Position numbers and translations under genes: made by a program
Shown here: piece after piece, positions 16,165-24,580 of the stretch
Layout of the letters: each line of letters begins with the position of its first letter
Numbering within the stretch: position 1 is the stretch's first letter
DNA from: Corynebacterium renale
GTDB lineage: Bacteria > Actinomycetota > Actinomycetes > Mycobacteriales > Mycobacteriaceae
Direction of reading: 5' to 3'
DNA: 64,000 nucleotides
NCBI RefSeq assembly: GCF_002563965.1
Contig: NZ_PDJF01000001.1
Coordinates: 1,178,001-1,242,000 of the forward strand
The notes under the pieces: generated by a model
What the model was told of the DNA's origin: nothing
The model's database searches: none
Seen by the model: only the letters and a program-made list of their open reading frames with translations

Positions 16165-17106
16165 ATGGAAATAACGCGTACACAATTAGAACCGAACCAC
16201 GTTGAAGAGATCCTAGAGATCGCCCGCAGGGCTCAGGAAGAAGATGGAGTGGCTCCACTGTCGGAGCAGTTCCTGGTAGGGCTTGACGACGCCACCCTGA
16301 AGCATTCCCACCTGGTAGCCCAGCAGGCTGGCCGCATTATTGGTGTGGCGGCAGTGGATGCGGGGAAGCCGCAAACTGCAGAGTTGGTCGTGGACCCCCA
16401 GTTCCGCCGGGAAGGCGCTGGCAGTGCACTTCTCAAAGAGCTTGGCGATACTCCAGTGTGGGCACACGGTGACCTTCCGGAGGCTCAAGAGTTGGCGCGC
16501 GCGACGGGGCGCAGCGCTGGCCGCACTCTGCTGGTCATGGAGATTAAGGACCCCGATCTGGCCGACGTCACCGAGGTCGCGGAACTTCCAGAGAATTACT
16601 TCCTTACTGATTTAACCCAGGCGGAGCAGCGTTGGGACGTGGCCTGGGTCCTGGACCAATGGTTGGGCGCTAATAATGAGGCGTTTGACTGGCACCCGGA
16701 GCAGGGGGGTTGGGATCACGAGCGCCTCGAGCGCGCGCTGCATGCCCCGTGGTTCCGCGCGACCGATGTGCTCTTCCTGTGGCATTTTGATAGCGACGGC
16801 GCACCCCACCTAGCGGGCTTCCACTGGACGAAGTGGCACACCACCGACGTGACTGAGGGCACGGGGTACGGCGAGGTCTACGTCATTGGTTTGGCGAGTG
16901 ATTTCCGGGGCAAGCAGCTGGGCGACCCTTTGCTCCGCGCCGGCCTGCATCACCTGTACCAGCGTGGTGCGCGCAAGATTATTTTGTACGTTGAGGATGA
17001 CAACGAGCCTGCCGTGAAGGCGTATAAGCGTTTGGGCTTCGAGGTTGCGGAGAATCACGTGGTCTACGAGGTTTCCGATGCAGCTAAGGATGCTGATAAG
17101 GAATAA
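16165..17106 (+). CDS. mshD: Mycothiol synthase (acetyltransferase)
   Basis: Final step of mycothiol synthesis: acetylates Cys-GlcN-Ins with acetyl-CoA. The 313-residue protein consists of two tandem GNAT domains. The C-terminal one, which is active in MshD, has the acetyl-CoA loop VIGLASDFRGKQLGDPLLRAGL (key R-G-K-x-L-G) and ends LYVEDDNEPAVKAYKRLGF. Mycothiol is the low-molecular-weight thiol of actinobacteria, which supports the taxonomic call. Confidence 0.93.
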   Translation: MEITRTQLEPNHVEEILEIARRAQEEDGVAPLSEQFLVGLDDATLKHSHLVAQQAGRIIGVAAVDAGKPQTAELVVDPQFRREGAGSALLKELGDTPVWAHGDLPEAQELARATGRSAGRTLLVMEIKDPDLADVTEVAELPENYFLTDLTQAEQRWDVAWVLDQWLGANNEAFDWHPEQGGWDHERLERALHAPWFRATDVLFLWHFDSDGAPHLAGFHWTKWHTTDVTEGTGYGEVYVIGLASDFRGKQLGDPLLRAGLHHLYQRGARKIILYVEDDNEPAVKAYKRLGFEVAENHVVYEVSDAAKDADKE

Positions 17107-17139
17107 GGCCCAGGGTTTTCTCCCTAGCCTCCAATAGAA

Positions 17140-17158
17140 TAAGCTTAGCCATACCTAA
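17140..17158. promoter_or_regulatory. DtxR-like iron box upstream of the surface protein gene
   Basis: TAAGCTTAGCCATACCTAA matches the 19-bp DtxR consensus TTAGGTTAGCCTAACCTAA at 15 of 19 positions. It ends 56 bp before ATG 17215, so expression should rise when iron is scarce. Confidence 0.75.
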
Positions 17159-17214
17159 ATCAGTTTCGGCGGGACTTCAGGATGCCCGCCCCTCTACAAG
17201 GAGAACACCTAGGT

Positions 17215-18768
17215 ATGACAAAGCTTGGCGCATGGCGGGTGACACTTGCCACCACCGCAACCCTAGCGCTCGTGGGCGCTGGTCTTCCGGTGGCGCACGC
17301 TGCTGATAGCACCCTGACCGCGAACACGCCACAGATCGCCGCCACGGAAGCCCCGGGCTGCACGGCGGTAGAGAATCCGAAGAAGCAGGACCTTGACGTA
17401 AAATTCGAGGTCCTCGGCCCATCCGAGATTAACCCCGGCCAAGACCTGCACTACAAGCTCCGGGGCGAAGGCTACAACCCAGGCACAACACCAGGCGCCA
17501 CGAACGGTTTCTACCTGGTCCTCGCACCGACCTCGGTGTGGCGCCTGGGCATGTGCAACACGATGACCGGCGACGGCGATTCCCTCCAAGCGCAGTGGAT
17601 CACCCCAGCACAGCTCAACCGCCAGGGCGGAAAGTTCGACATCGACTTCACCATCAAGGCCGATTCTTTAAGCCCCGGCAAGACGTACACCTTGGGCATC
17701 ATGGCAGCCCACGGCTTGGCGCTCACCGAGCGCTACTTCGACCGCGGCATCACAATCAAGGTGCCCGAAACGGCCACGAGCGGTGTCCCGGACGCGACTG
17801 CAGTAGCCGGGAATGCCACGAAAACTCCCAAAGGGCTTATCGACGTCGACGTGACCTGGAACTATCCCGAGACCGTCCCCGGCACGTCCTGGCGAGTGGC
17901 CATGCAGTGCGTAGAAAACTGCGTGAGCACCAGGCCCCGCACGATTGACCTCGCCCAATCCGACCGGCGTTCCTACACGTTCACAGACTCCGACGCCGGC
18001 GTCTACGTCGCGTCTGTCACCGCAAGCAGGACTATCGACGGCAGCGTTGTCTCCTCCCACGCGGTAGAATCGGAACGCTTCATCGTCGGTGACGTCCAAG
18101 CACCCGTCAGCCGGAAACTAGAGGTCACCGGTGGCACTACGGACGCGGGCGAGTACGTCAAGCCGGGTACACAGGTTACGGTCACCCCGGATAGTGCGCC
18201 CGGCAAGAAGTTGGAACGCTGGGACGTACCAGGCGTTACTGACGCGGTGACCGACCCGGCCACCGGGGCACTGACGTTCCCCATGCCTGACGCACCCGTC
18301 CACGCGAAGGCCGTCTACGCCGACCGCGGCCGATTGAGCCTGCCTGCGACCGTACACCCCGGCGAGCGCATTGAACTGGTTGCCGAAGATCTTCTCCCCG
18401 GCGAGGATGTGACCTTTGCCCTAGGCCGTCGGGCTGCAGCTAAAAAGCTCGGCACCGTCACCGCTGACGCCACCGGTCGAGCAACAATGCCATTTACCGT
18501 TCCAGCTGATGCCGTGCCCGGAGGCCTTACCGTCAGCGCGTACCTCACCGGCTACGAGCGTGAAGCCACGCTGACCATTGTGAAGCCGGAGAGCCCACAG
18601 ACTCCAGAACCTAGTGAGCCTTCTGCACCGCACGCGTCTGAGGAATCCATGCCCACCTGGGCTGTAGCGGTACTGTCTGTCATATCGACATTGGCCGCCG
18701 TGATTCTAGGAATCGGTCTGAACTCCCCGGTCTTCAAGGCTGCCCTCAATAAGTTCGTACACCCCTAA
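17215..18768 (+). CDS. Iron-regulated cell-surface protein with Ig-like domains and C-terminal membrane anchor
   Basis: The 517-residue protein starts at ATG 17215, with AAGGAG 11 bases upstream. It has a signal peptide ending near PVAHAADS and an N-terminal domain with GFYLVLAPTSVW...QAQWITPAQL...LGIMAAHGLALTERYFD, similar to the 'AHGL' domains found in corynebacterial HtaA-type heme-uptake proteins. Fibronectin-like and Ig-like modules follow (DVTWNYPETVPG; LSLPATVHPGERIELVAEDL), then a Pro/Glu/Ser linker and a C-terminal membrane helix. Two Cys pairs may form disulfides. The DtxR-like box and convergent HtaA gene suggest a role in heme or iron capture; this is inference. Confidence 0.75.
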   Translation: MTKLGAWRVTLATTATLALVGAGLPVAHAADSTLTANTPQIAATEAPGCTAVENPKKQDLDVKFEVLGPSEINPGQDLHYKLRGEGYNPGTTPGATNGFYLVLAPTSVWRLGMCNTMTGDGDSLQAQWITPAQLNRQGGKFDIDFTIKADSLSPGKTYTLGIMAAHGLALTERYFDRGITIKVPETATSGVPDATAVAGNATKTPKGLIDVDVTWNYPETVPGTSWRVAMQCVENCVSTRPRTIDLAQSDRRSYTFTDSDAGVYVASVTASRTIDGSVVSSHAVESERFIVGDVQAPVSRKLEVTGGTTDAGEYVKPGTQVTVTPDSAPGKKLERWDVPGVTDAVTDPATGALTFPMPDAPVHAKAVYADRGRLSLPATVHPGERIELVAEDLLPGEDVTFALGRRAAAKKLGTVTADATGRATMPFTVPADAVPGGLTVSAYLTGYEREATLTIVKPESPQTPEPSEPSAPHASEESMPTWAVAVLSVISTLAAVILGIGLNSPVFKAALNKFVHP

Positions 18769-18778
18769 TCCCAAAAAA

Positions 18779-18816
18779 AGAAGGCGGGCTAGTTTACCAG
18801 AACTAGCCCGCCTTCA
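18779..18816. terminator. Bidirectional terminator between the two surface protein genes
   Basis: AAGGCGGGCTAGTT pairs with AACTAGCCCGCCTT around TACCAG, preceded by an A-tract on the + strand side, serving the convergent genes. Confidence 0.85.
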
Positions 18817-18829
18817 GCGTACGGGTGCC

Positions 18830-20110
18830 TTAGCCCGGCAGGTGCAAGAACGCTGCCGCCACCGTGTGAAGCGAGGCGAACGCACCCAAGATGGTGGCGA
18901 TCACGCCGAGCACGATGGCTGCGATTGTGCCCGGCTGAAGGTCGTTAGGTGCGGGTTGCGCCCCCGGTACCTTCACAACAGTCGAGGTTCCGTCAGTAAA
19001 CGTGATACGAAGTTCGCCGTTTTCGGTTGCCTTCACCTCGCTGATACCACGACCAGCTTGGCCATCCTTTCCGTCCTGTCCATTTTTGCCTGCTGGCCCC
19101 ACTGGGCCAGCAGGGCCCGCCTGGCCTGGGGTTCCCGGTGCTCCTGCGGCGCCTGGCTCGCCAGGCGTACCTTGTGGGCCCTGCGGCCCCTGCGCGCCGG
19201 GTTGGCCGTTTTCACCCGTGACCTTGCCCAAGTCCTTGGTGGTGCCGTCCGTGAATTCGACGATGAGGTGGCCGGTGGTGGCGTCGATAGTAAAGTCTTT
19301 GACCTGCAGACCTGCCGAGGGGGCTGGCTCCGGTGCAGGAGCGGGTGCCGGTGCGGGGGCTTCCTGTAGGGCCAGCGTCACGGTGATAGGGTCCGGCTTC
19401 TTCTGGGATTCCCACGGGGTTTCAGCTGTGTAGAACCAGGATCGGACAGACTTCACCACAACATCAATGAACTCCGCTGGCCACGAATCTTCGCGGCCCT
19501 GGTAAGCCCGGCCTTCGAATTCGGGGGTGATGGAAATGGTCGCTGAATTGCCGTCGGCCGTGACGGTTGCGTTCTTGAAGGTGGCGACGGGCACCCGGCG
19601 GGGATCGCCAGAATTGTCAGACGGCGAGTATGGGTCGGTCGAAGAGGCTTCTGCGGAAAGAGATCCGGAGCCATCGGCGGCTACGTCGAGCGTGAAGTTC
19701 GAGAGCTTAATCGTCTGCGCTTCGTTGATGGTGTAGGTGATTGACCCAGTCCAGGCCACGTGTGCGCTCTTCGTGGCAGGGTCGAACCAACCTGCGGCTT
19801 TGGTCAGTTTGATGGTGCCCAGGCTCGGCTCGTACTCGTCTTCTGGAACGATCGAGGCACCTTCGCCCTGTGCGGTAGCTTCCCACGCCAGTTGCGCGCG
19901 CTTGCTGAAGCCCCATTCCAACGGTGCGGGTTCTGCCGGGTTGACCTGCTTCGCACCAGCGGGCGCTGCCTGTGCAGCAGAGGTTACAGCGGTGTTAGCG
20001 CTTTCGGCGGCAAGAGCCGTGTGGGCGGGGAGTACCTGCAGGGTCAAAGAGGTGGCCAGAATTCCTGCAAGAAGACGTGCCTTCCTGCGGTTTCCGTGCA
20101 GTGTGGACAT
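18830..20110 (-). CDS. HtaA-domain surface protein with collagen-like Gly-X-Y region
   Basis: Surface protein of 426 residues. Signal peptide 1-34 is followed by an HtaA domain at about 60-248 (starting PLEWGFSKR, ending [22 protein letters not shown]). A Pro/Ala linker follows, then 19 uninterrupted Gly-X-Y triplets at 299-355 between two similar beta motifs ([35 protein letters not shown]). It ends in a C-terminal membrane helix and short tail. HtaA domains bind heme in corynebacteria. The first-motif Tyr and central-strand His I would expect from the family are not in the aligned stretches ([22 protein letters not shown]), so heme binding is uncertain. A strong DtxR-like box lies upstream. 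Confidence 0.85.
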   Translation of the reverse strand: MSTLHGNRRKARLLAGILATSLTLQVLPAHTALAAESANTAVTSAAQAAPAGAKQVNPAEPAPLEWGFSKRAQLAWEATAQGEGASIVPEDEYEPSLGTIKLTKAAGWFDPATKSAHVAWTGSITYTINEAQTIKLSNFTLDVAADGSGSLSAEASSTDPYSPSDNSGDPRRVPVATFKNATVTADGNSATISITPEFEGRAYQGREDSWPAEFIDVVVKSVRSWFYTAETPWESQKKPDPITVTLALQEAPAPAPAPAPEPAPSAGLQVKDFTIDATTGHLIVEFTDGTTKDLGKVTGENGQPGAQGPQGPQGTPGEPGAAGAPGTPGQAGPAGPVGPAGKNGQDGKDGQAGRGISEVKATENGELRITFTDGTSTVVKVPGAQPAPNDLQPGTIAAIVLGVIATILGAFASLHTVAAAFLHLPG

Positions 20111-20163
20111 GCTTTCTATCCTTTACATCCAAAGTGCGGAAAATATCCGGGCAATTATATAAC

Positions 20164-20182
20164 AAAGGTCAGGCTACCCTAA
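20164..20182. promoter_or_regulatory. DtxR-like iron box upstream of the HtaA-collagen gene
   Basis: On the - strand TTAGGGTAGCCTGACCTTT matches 15 of 19 positions of the DtxR consensus, including the core TAGCCT. It lies 54 bp upstream of the start at 20110. Confidence 0.75.
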
Positions 20183-20273
20183 TAACCACTTCGGGGGCTT
20201 GACGGGACTCAAGATGGGTCACCGGAAATCATGGGCGCAATCCCACAATGATTGACCTAAATATCCGCTCAAG

Positions 20274-20290
20274 TTCACTTTAAATTCACC
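20274..20290. promoter_or_regulatory. PhoR/PhoP-type direct repeat upstream of pstS
   Basis: TTCACT (20274) and TTCACC (20285) are direct repeats exactly 11 bp apart, the spacing of PhoP/PhoR boxes; the - strand reads GGTGAA-TTTAA-AGTGAA. It lies about 140 bp before pstS. The factor is inferred. Confidence 0.5.
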
Positions 20291-20325
20291 ATTCATTGGT
20301 TGCGGGTTCCCTTTGTGCCTATAGC

Positions 20326-20340
20326 TTCACATCTTGTGAG
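20326..20340. promoter_or_regulatory. TCACA/TGTGA inverted repeat upstream of pstS
   Basis: CTTCACATCTTGTGAG has TCACA and TGTGA arms around TCT. The arms have the reverse order of a GlxR/CRP site (TGTGA-N6-TCACA), so it may be a different operator or chance. Confidence 0.3.
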
Positions 20341-20432
20341 TCTCACGCGAGCACACTTTCCCGTTGTGTGCATCAAACGGCCGTGGACTCTGGACATGTT
20401 TTTAAGGGTTAAACCTTCAGGAAGGGTTCATA

Positions 20433-21566
20433 GTGACTTTCAACGTTAAGCGCTCCGCAAGCCTGGTCGGCGCAATCGCCATCGCATCCGTCGGCCTGGT
20501 TGCTTGCCAGGAAGAGGGTTCTAGCAATGGCTCCACAGGTGCGTCCGGCTCCAACGACACCGCAGCTGTCGAGGGCCTGTCTGGTGCAACCGGCCAGCTT
20601 GTCGCTGAGGGCGCATCGTCCCAGCAGAACGCCATGGACTACTTCGGCACTCAGTACACTGCAGCCGTCGACGGCGCGAACCTGGCCTACAACGCTTCCG
20701 GTTCCGGCTCTGGCCGCCAGAACTTCATCGGCGGCCAGGTCATGTTCGCTGGTTCCGACTCTCCGCTGAAGGAAGACCAGGTACAGCCAGCAGCAGACCG
20801 TTGTGGCGGCTCCGAAGCATGGCACCTGCCATTCGTCATCGGCCCAGTTGCCATCGCCTACAACCTTGAGGGCGTCGAGGGCCTGAACCTGGGTACCGAC
20901 ACCGTTGCAAAGATCTTCAAGGGTGAGATCACCAAGTGGAACGACCCAGAGATAGCTGCAGCTAACGAAGGCGTCGACCTGCCAGATACTGACATCTCCG
21001 TCGTCTACCGCTCTGACGAGTCCGGTACCTCCGACAACTTCCAGAAGTTCCTCAACGCTTCCCACCCAGAGCTGTGGGAGACCACTGGCCAGCAGTTCCC
21101 ACAAAACGTTGGTGCAGGCGCAAACGGCTCCAACGGTGTCGCAACCGAAACCTCCAACATTGACGGCGCAATCACCTATGTGGAGTCCGGCTTCGCACAG
21201 CAGTCCGGCCTGGGCATTGCAAACCTGGACTTCGGCTCGGGCCCAGTCGAACTCAACCCAGAGTCCGTTGGCGTCGCACTGGACAACCTCACCTTCAAGG
21301 AAGAGGGCCACAACATGGTCGTCGATTCCGACGCCCTGTTCTCCATGACCACCGATGGCGCATACCCACTGGTCCTGACCACCTACGAGATCGTCTGCTC
21401 CGACTACTCCGGAACCAGCGATGGAGAGAACACCGCCAACCTGGTCAAGGACTTCCTGACCGTTGCACTGAACTCCCAGGATGACAACCTGGCGCAGCTG
21501 GGTTACATCCCGGTCACCGGCACCCACGCTGACCGCCTGAAGGCAGCCGTCGAGGCCATTAAGTAA
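20433..21566 (+). CDS. pstS: Phosphate ABC transporter substrate-binding lipoprotein
   Basis: High-affinity extracytoplasmic phosphate receptor. The 377-residue protein starts at GTG 20433 after an AGGAAGGG ribosome site. It has a lipobox ending at Cys25 (GLVAC), then a Gly/Ser linker. Phosphate-binding signatures include LVAEGASSQ, YNASGSGSGRQNF, MFAGSDSPL, GEITKWNDP and YRSDESGTSDNFQ. It leads pstSCAB, and a PhoR-type repeat lies upstream. A stem-loop after the gene probably makes its transcript more abundant than those of the membrane subunits. Confidence 0.97.
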   Translation: MTFNVKRSASLVGAIAIASVGLVACQEEGSSNGSTGASGSNDTAAVEGLSGATGQLVAEGASSQQNAMDYFGTQYTAAVDGANLAYNASGSGSGRQNFIGGQVMFAGSDSPLKEDQVQPAADRCGGSEAWHLPFVIGPVAIAYNLEGVEGLNLGTDTVAKIFKGEITKWNDPEIAAANEGVDLPDTDISVVYRSDESGTSDNFQKFLNASHPELWETTGQQFPQNVGAGANGSNGVATETSNIDGAITYVESGFAQQSGLGIANLDFGSGPVELNPESVGVALDNLTFKEEGHNMVVDSDALFSMTTDGAYPLVLTTYEIVCSDYSGTSDGENTANLVKDFLTVALNSQDDNLAQLGYIPVTGTHADRLKAAVEAIK

Positions 21567-21597
21567 GAACCCGCGAACTCCTTGAGAGTTGGCGGAT

Positions 21598-21647
21598 TGC
21601 CCCCGGAAGGATCGTCGCAAAGCGGCGATGTACCACCCGGGGGCAAA
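21598..21647 (+). terminator. Compound stem-loop between pstS and pstC
   Basis: TTGCCCCCGG pairs with CCGGGGGCAA around an internal hairpin (ATCGTCGC/GCGGCGAT). There is no T-tract. It could attenuate read-through or protect the 3' end of the pstS message. Confidence 0.6.
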
Positions 21648-21684
21648 GCTACGTACTATTTCTGCGAGGCAAGGAAAGCAATCC

Positions 21685-22740
21685 ATGGCATCCCAGCATG
21701 AACTTGCGCAAGAACGCGACACCGCGAACGCGCAGGCCTCTGGCTCCACGGTGAGTGCTACCCAAACCCCCACGACTACCACGAGTAACGCGGGCGGGCA
21801 GGGCTCTACAGTGAAGCGTCCAGGTGACCGCATCTTCGAATTTCTATCCACGGCATCTGCAACACTGATGACAGTGTTCATTGCTGCAATTGGCGCCTTC
21901 CTGATTTGGCGTGCAATTCCGGCACTGTCCCGTAACGAGGGCGGAATCCTCGGCTTCCTGACCTACACCGGGCCCTGGGAAACGCAAAACTTGGACGCCA
22001 TGCAGTTCGGCATCCCGAACCTGTTCGCGGCGACCATGATGATGTCGATCCTTGCCCTGCTCCTGGCTATGCCAGTGGCCCTGGGTATTGCCATCTTCTT
22101 GTCCAACTACGCGCCAAAGAAGGCAGTGAAGCCACTGGGCTACCTGGTGGACATGCTTGCCGCGGTGCCGTCGATCGTGTACGGCCTGTGGGGCTGGCAG
22201 GTACTCGGCCCAGCGCTCACCGACTTTTACACCTGGCTGGAAAGCTGGGCGGGCGGCTTCTTCCTGTTTACCCACTACCAGAACTCGCCGTCGTTTGCGA
22301 CGGGCCGCAACATGTTTACCGGTGGCATCGTGCTGGCAGTGATGATCCTTCCGGTCATCGCCGCGACCGCACGTGAAGTCTTCGTCCAGACTCCGAAGGG
22401 CCACATCGAAGCCGCGCTCGCGTTGGGCGCGACCCGCTGGGAAGTGGTCCGCCTGACCGTACTGCCATTCGGTATGTCCGGTTACGTCTCCGGCGCGATG
22501 CTCGGCCTGGGCCGCGCGCTCGGTGAGACGATGGCTTTGTACATGGTGGTTTCCCCAGCAGCCCAGTTCCGTGGATCGCTTTTCGACGGCGGCACCACCT
22601 TCGCAACGGCCATCGCCAATGCGGCCCCAGAGTTTAACAACAACATCTCTGCCGGCTCATACATCGCAGCAGGCCTGGTCCTGTTCCTCCTGACCTTCAT
22701 CGTGAACGCAATCGCGCGTTCCCTGGTGAACAAGAAATAA
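21685..22740 (+). CDS. pstC: Phosphate ABC transporter permease PstC
   Basis: First membrane subunit of the Pst importer (351 aa). ATG 21685 follows AAGGAAAG; an in-frame ATG at 21589 lies before the stem-loop and is rejected. The first 45 residues are a polar Thr/Gln/Ala-rich cytoplasmic tail. Six membrane segments follow, and the EAA loop is EAALALGATRWEVVRLTVLPFGMSGYVSGA, whose key residues are E-A-x2-L-G-A-T. It lies 15 bp before pstA. Confidence 0.95.
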   Translation: MASQHELAQERDTANAQASGSTVSATQTPTTTTSNAGGQGSTVKRPGDRIFEFLSTASATLMTVFIAAIGAFLIWRAIPALSRNEGGILGFLTYTGPWETQNLDAMQFGIPNLFAATMMMSILALLLAMPVALGIAIFLSNYAPKKAVKPLGYLVDMLAAVPSIVYGLWGWQVLGPALTDFYTWLESWAGGFFLFTHYQNSPSFATGRNMFTGGIVLAVMILPVIAATAREVFVQTPKGHIEAALALGATRWEVVRLTVLPFGMSGYVSGAMLGLGRALGETMALYMVVSPAAQFRGSLFDGGTTFATAIANAAPEFNNNISAGSYIAAGLVLFLLTFIVNAIARSLVNKK

Positions 22741-22755
22741 GGTGGCACGACAAAA

Positions 22756-23679
22756 ATGACTAACAACGTAGTTTCCTCGCCCACACCCCAGCCCGTAACC
22801 CAGGGCGCAACGTTCACCGACATTTCGCAGTCCCGCAAGACGAAGAACAGCATTGCAACCTTCGTCATTTATGCCTGCATGGTGTTGGCGATGGTTCCGC
22901 TGGTGTGGGTCCTGTGGGTGGTTATCTCCCGCGGTATCGGCCCGATTACTAACGCAAGCTGGTGGACGCAGTCTCAGCTGGGCGTCATGTACTCCCTGCC
23001 CGGTGGTGGTGCGCTGCACGCGATCGTCGGCACGCTCATGCAGACCCTGATCTGTTCGCTTATCTCTATCCCGATCGGCGTATTCACCGCGATCTACCTG
23101 GTGGAATACGCAGGTCAAGGGCGTTTGGGTAAGGTCACCACCTTCATGGTGGATATCCTCACCGGTGTGCCATCGATTGTTGCGGCCCTGTTCATCTACT
23201 CCGTGTGGATTGTCCTCTTCGGCTTCGACCGCTCCGGCATGGCCGTGTCCCTGTCCCTGGTGATCCTCATGGTGCCTGTGATTATCCGCAACACGGAGGA
23301 GATGTTGCGCGTCGTGCCGCAGGACCTCCGCGAGGCGTCCTACGCGCTGGGCGTTCCCAAGTGGAAGACCATTGCGCGCATCGTACTGCCGACGGCCCTG
23401 TCCGGCATCGTCACCGGTGTCATGTTGGCTATCGCCCGCGTCATGGGCGAATCCGCGCCGGTGCTCATCCTCGTCGGTTCGACCCAGGCGATCAACTGGG
23501 ACGTGTTCAATGGCCCACAGTCTTCGCTGCCACTGATGATGCTGGACATGTACAAGGCAGGCACCGCCGACGCCGTCCTGGACAAGATGTGGGGCGCCGC
23601 CTTGACGCTGGTTCTCATCATCGCTGTCCTCAATATTGCTGCACGGTGGATTTCCGCCAAGTTCTCGGTCAAGAGCTAA
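22756..23679 (+). CDS. pstA: Phosphate ABC transporter permease PstA
   Basis: Second membrane subunit of the Pst importer (307 aa). It has six hydrophobic segments and an EAA loop REASYALGVPKWKTIARIVLPTAL. The IPIGVFTAIYLVEYAG and VDILTGVPSIVAALF blocks are typical of PstA. Starts at ATG 22756 with GGTGG upstream; pstB follows after 31 bp. Confidence 0.95.
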   Translation: MTNNVVSSPTPQPVTQGATFTDISQSRKTKNSIATFVIYACMVLAMVPLVWVLWVVISRGIGPITNASWWTQSQLGVMYSLPGGGALHAIVGTLMQTLICSLISIPIGVFTAIYLVEYAGQGRLGKVTTFMVDILTGVPSIVAALFIYSVWIVLFGFDRSGMAVSLSLVILMVPVIIRNTEEMLRVVPQDLREASYALGVPKWKTIARIVLPTALSGIVTGVMLAIARVMGESAPVLILVGSTQAINWDVFNGPQSSLPLMMLDMYKAGTADAVLDKMWGAALTLVLIIAVLNIAARWISAKFSVKS

Positions 23680-23710
23680 CGGTCGCCACAATTTTTACTA
23701 GGAGTTCACA

Positions 23711-24484
23711 ATGAGCAAGCTCGAACTGAAAAACGTCAACATCTTCTACGGAGATTTCCACGCCGTCCAGGACGTCAACCTGCAGGTCCCGGCGCAGTCG
23801 GTCACCGCGTTCATCGGCCCCTCCGGCTGCGGCAAGTCCACCGTGCTACGCAGCCTGAACCGCATGCACGAGGTCACCCCGGGCGCCCGCGTCGAAGGCG
23901 AGATTCTCCTCGACGGCCAAGATATCTACGGCCCGAAGGTTGACCCAGTAGCCGTACGCAACACCATCGGCATGGTCTTCCAGAAGGCAAACCCCTTCCC
24001 AACCATGTCCATCGAAGACAACGTTGTTGCCGGCCTGAAGCTCTCGGGTGAGAAGAACAAGAAGAAGCTCAAGGAAGTCGCCGAAAAGTCCCTGCGTGGT
24101 GCAAACCTCTGGGAGGAAGTAAAAGACCGCCTAGATAAACCAGGCGGCGGCCTGTCTGGTGGCCAGCAGCAGCGCCTGTGCATTGCGCGCGCCATCGCGG
24201 TCGAACCGGAGGTCCTCCTCATGGATGAGCCCTGTTCCGCACTGGACCCGATTTCCACCCTGGCCGTGGAGGACCTCATCCACGAACTGAAGGAAAAGTT
24301 CACGATCGTCATCGTGACCCACAACATGCAGCAGGCAGCGCGTGTCTCTGACCAGACGGCGTTCTACTCCCTCGAAGCGACCGGCAAGCCTGGCCAGCTC
24401 GTGGAGGTAGGCCCGACGCGCAAGATCTTCGAGAACCCGGACAAGAAGGAAACCGAAGACTACATCGCAGGCCGCTTCGGATAG
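23711..24484 (+). CDS. pstB: Phosphate ABC transporter ATP-binding protein
   Basis: ATPase of the Pst importer (257 aa, standard length). Walker [10 protein letters not shown], PstB-specific [15 protein letters not shown], signature [14 protein letters not shown] and Walker [16 protein letters not shown] are all present, and the C-terminus [17 protein letters not shown] is characteristic. The start ATG follows TAGGAG. PhoU, its usual signalling partner, is 1.4 kb away on the opposite strand. Confidence 0.97.
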   Translation: MSKLELKNVNIFYGDFHAVQDVNLQVPAQSVTAFIGPSGCGKSTVLRSLNRMHEVTPGARVEGEILLDGQDIYGPKVDPVAVRNTIGMVFQKANPFPTMSIEDNVVAGLKLSGEKNKKKLKEVAEKSLRGANLWEEVKDRLDKPGGGLSGGQQQRLCIARAIAVEPEVLLMDEPCSALDPISTLAVEDLIHELKEKFTIVIVTHNMQQAARVSDQTAFYSLEATGKPGQLVEVGPTRKIFENPDKKETEDYIAGRFG

Positions 24485-24502
24485 CCGCAGCCGCGGCAGA
24501 AA

Positions 24503-24534
24503 AGCCCCTCGCACCACCGAAGGTGCGAGGGGCT
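24503..24534. terminator. Terminator after pstB
   Basis: AGCCCCTCGCACC pairs with GGTGCGAGGGGCT around a 6-base loop, 18 bases after the pstB stop. Confidence 0.75.
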
Positions 24535-24580
24535 GCCCATTTCCGTGAAGCCGGCCGGAGGGGCGTCGATAAGCAACTCT

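Noticed and set aside
20326..20340. GlxR (CRP-type) site upstream of pstS
   Set aside because: The half-sites are in reversed order (TCACA then TGTGA) with only 3 bases between; kept only as a low-confidence inverted repeat.
20409..21881. 490-residue open frame on the - strand
   Set aside because: It is antisense to pstS and the start of pstC, which have clear family motifs and codon bias; a high-GC shadow.
22657..23691. 344-residue open frame on the - strand
   Set aside because: Antisense to pstA; His/Asp/Gln/Arg-rich nonsense composition.
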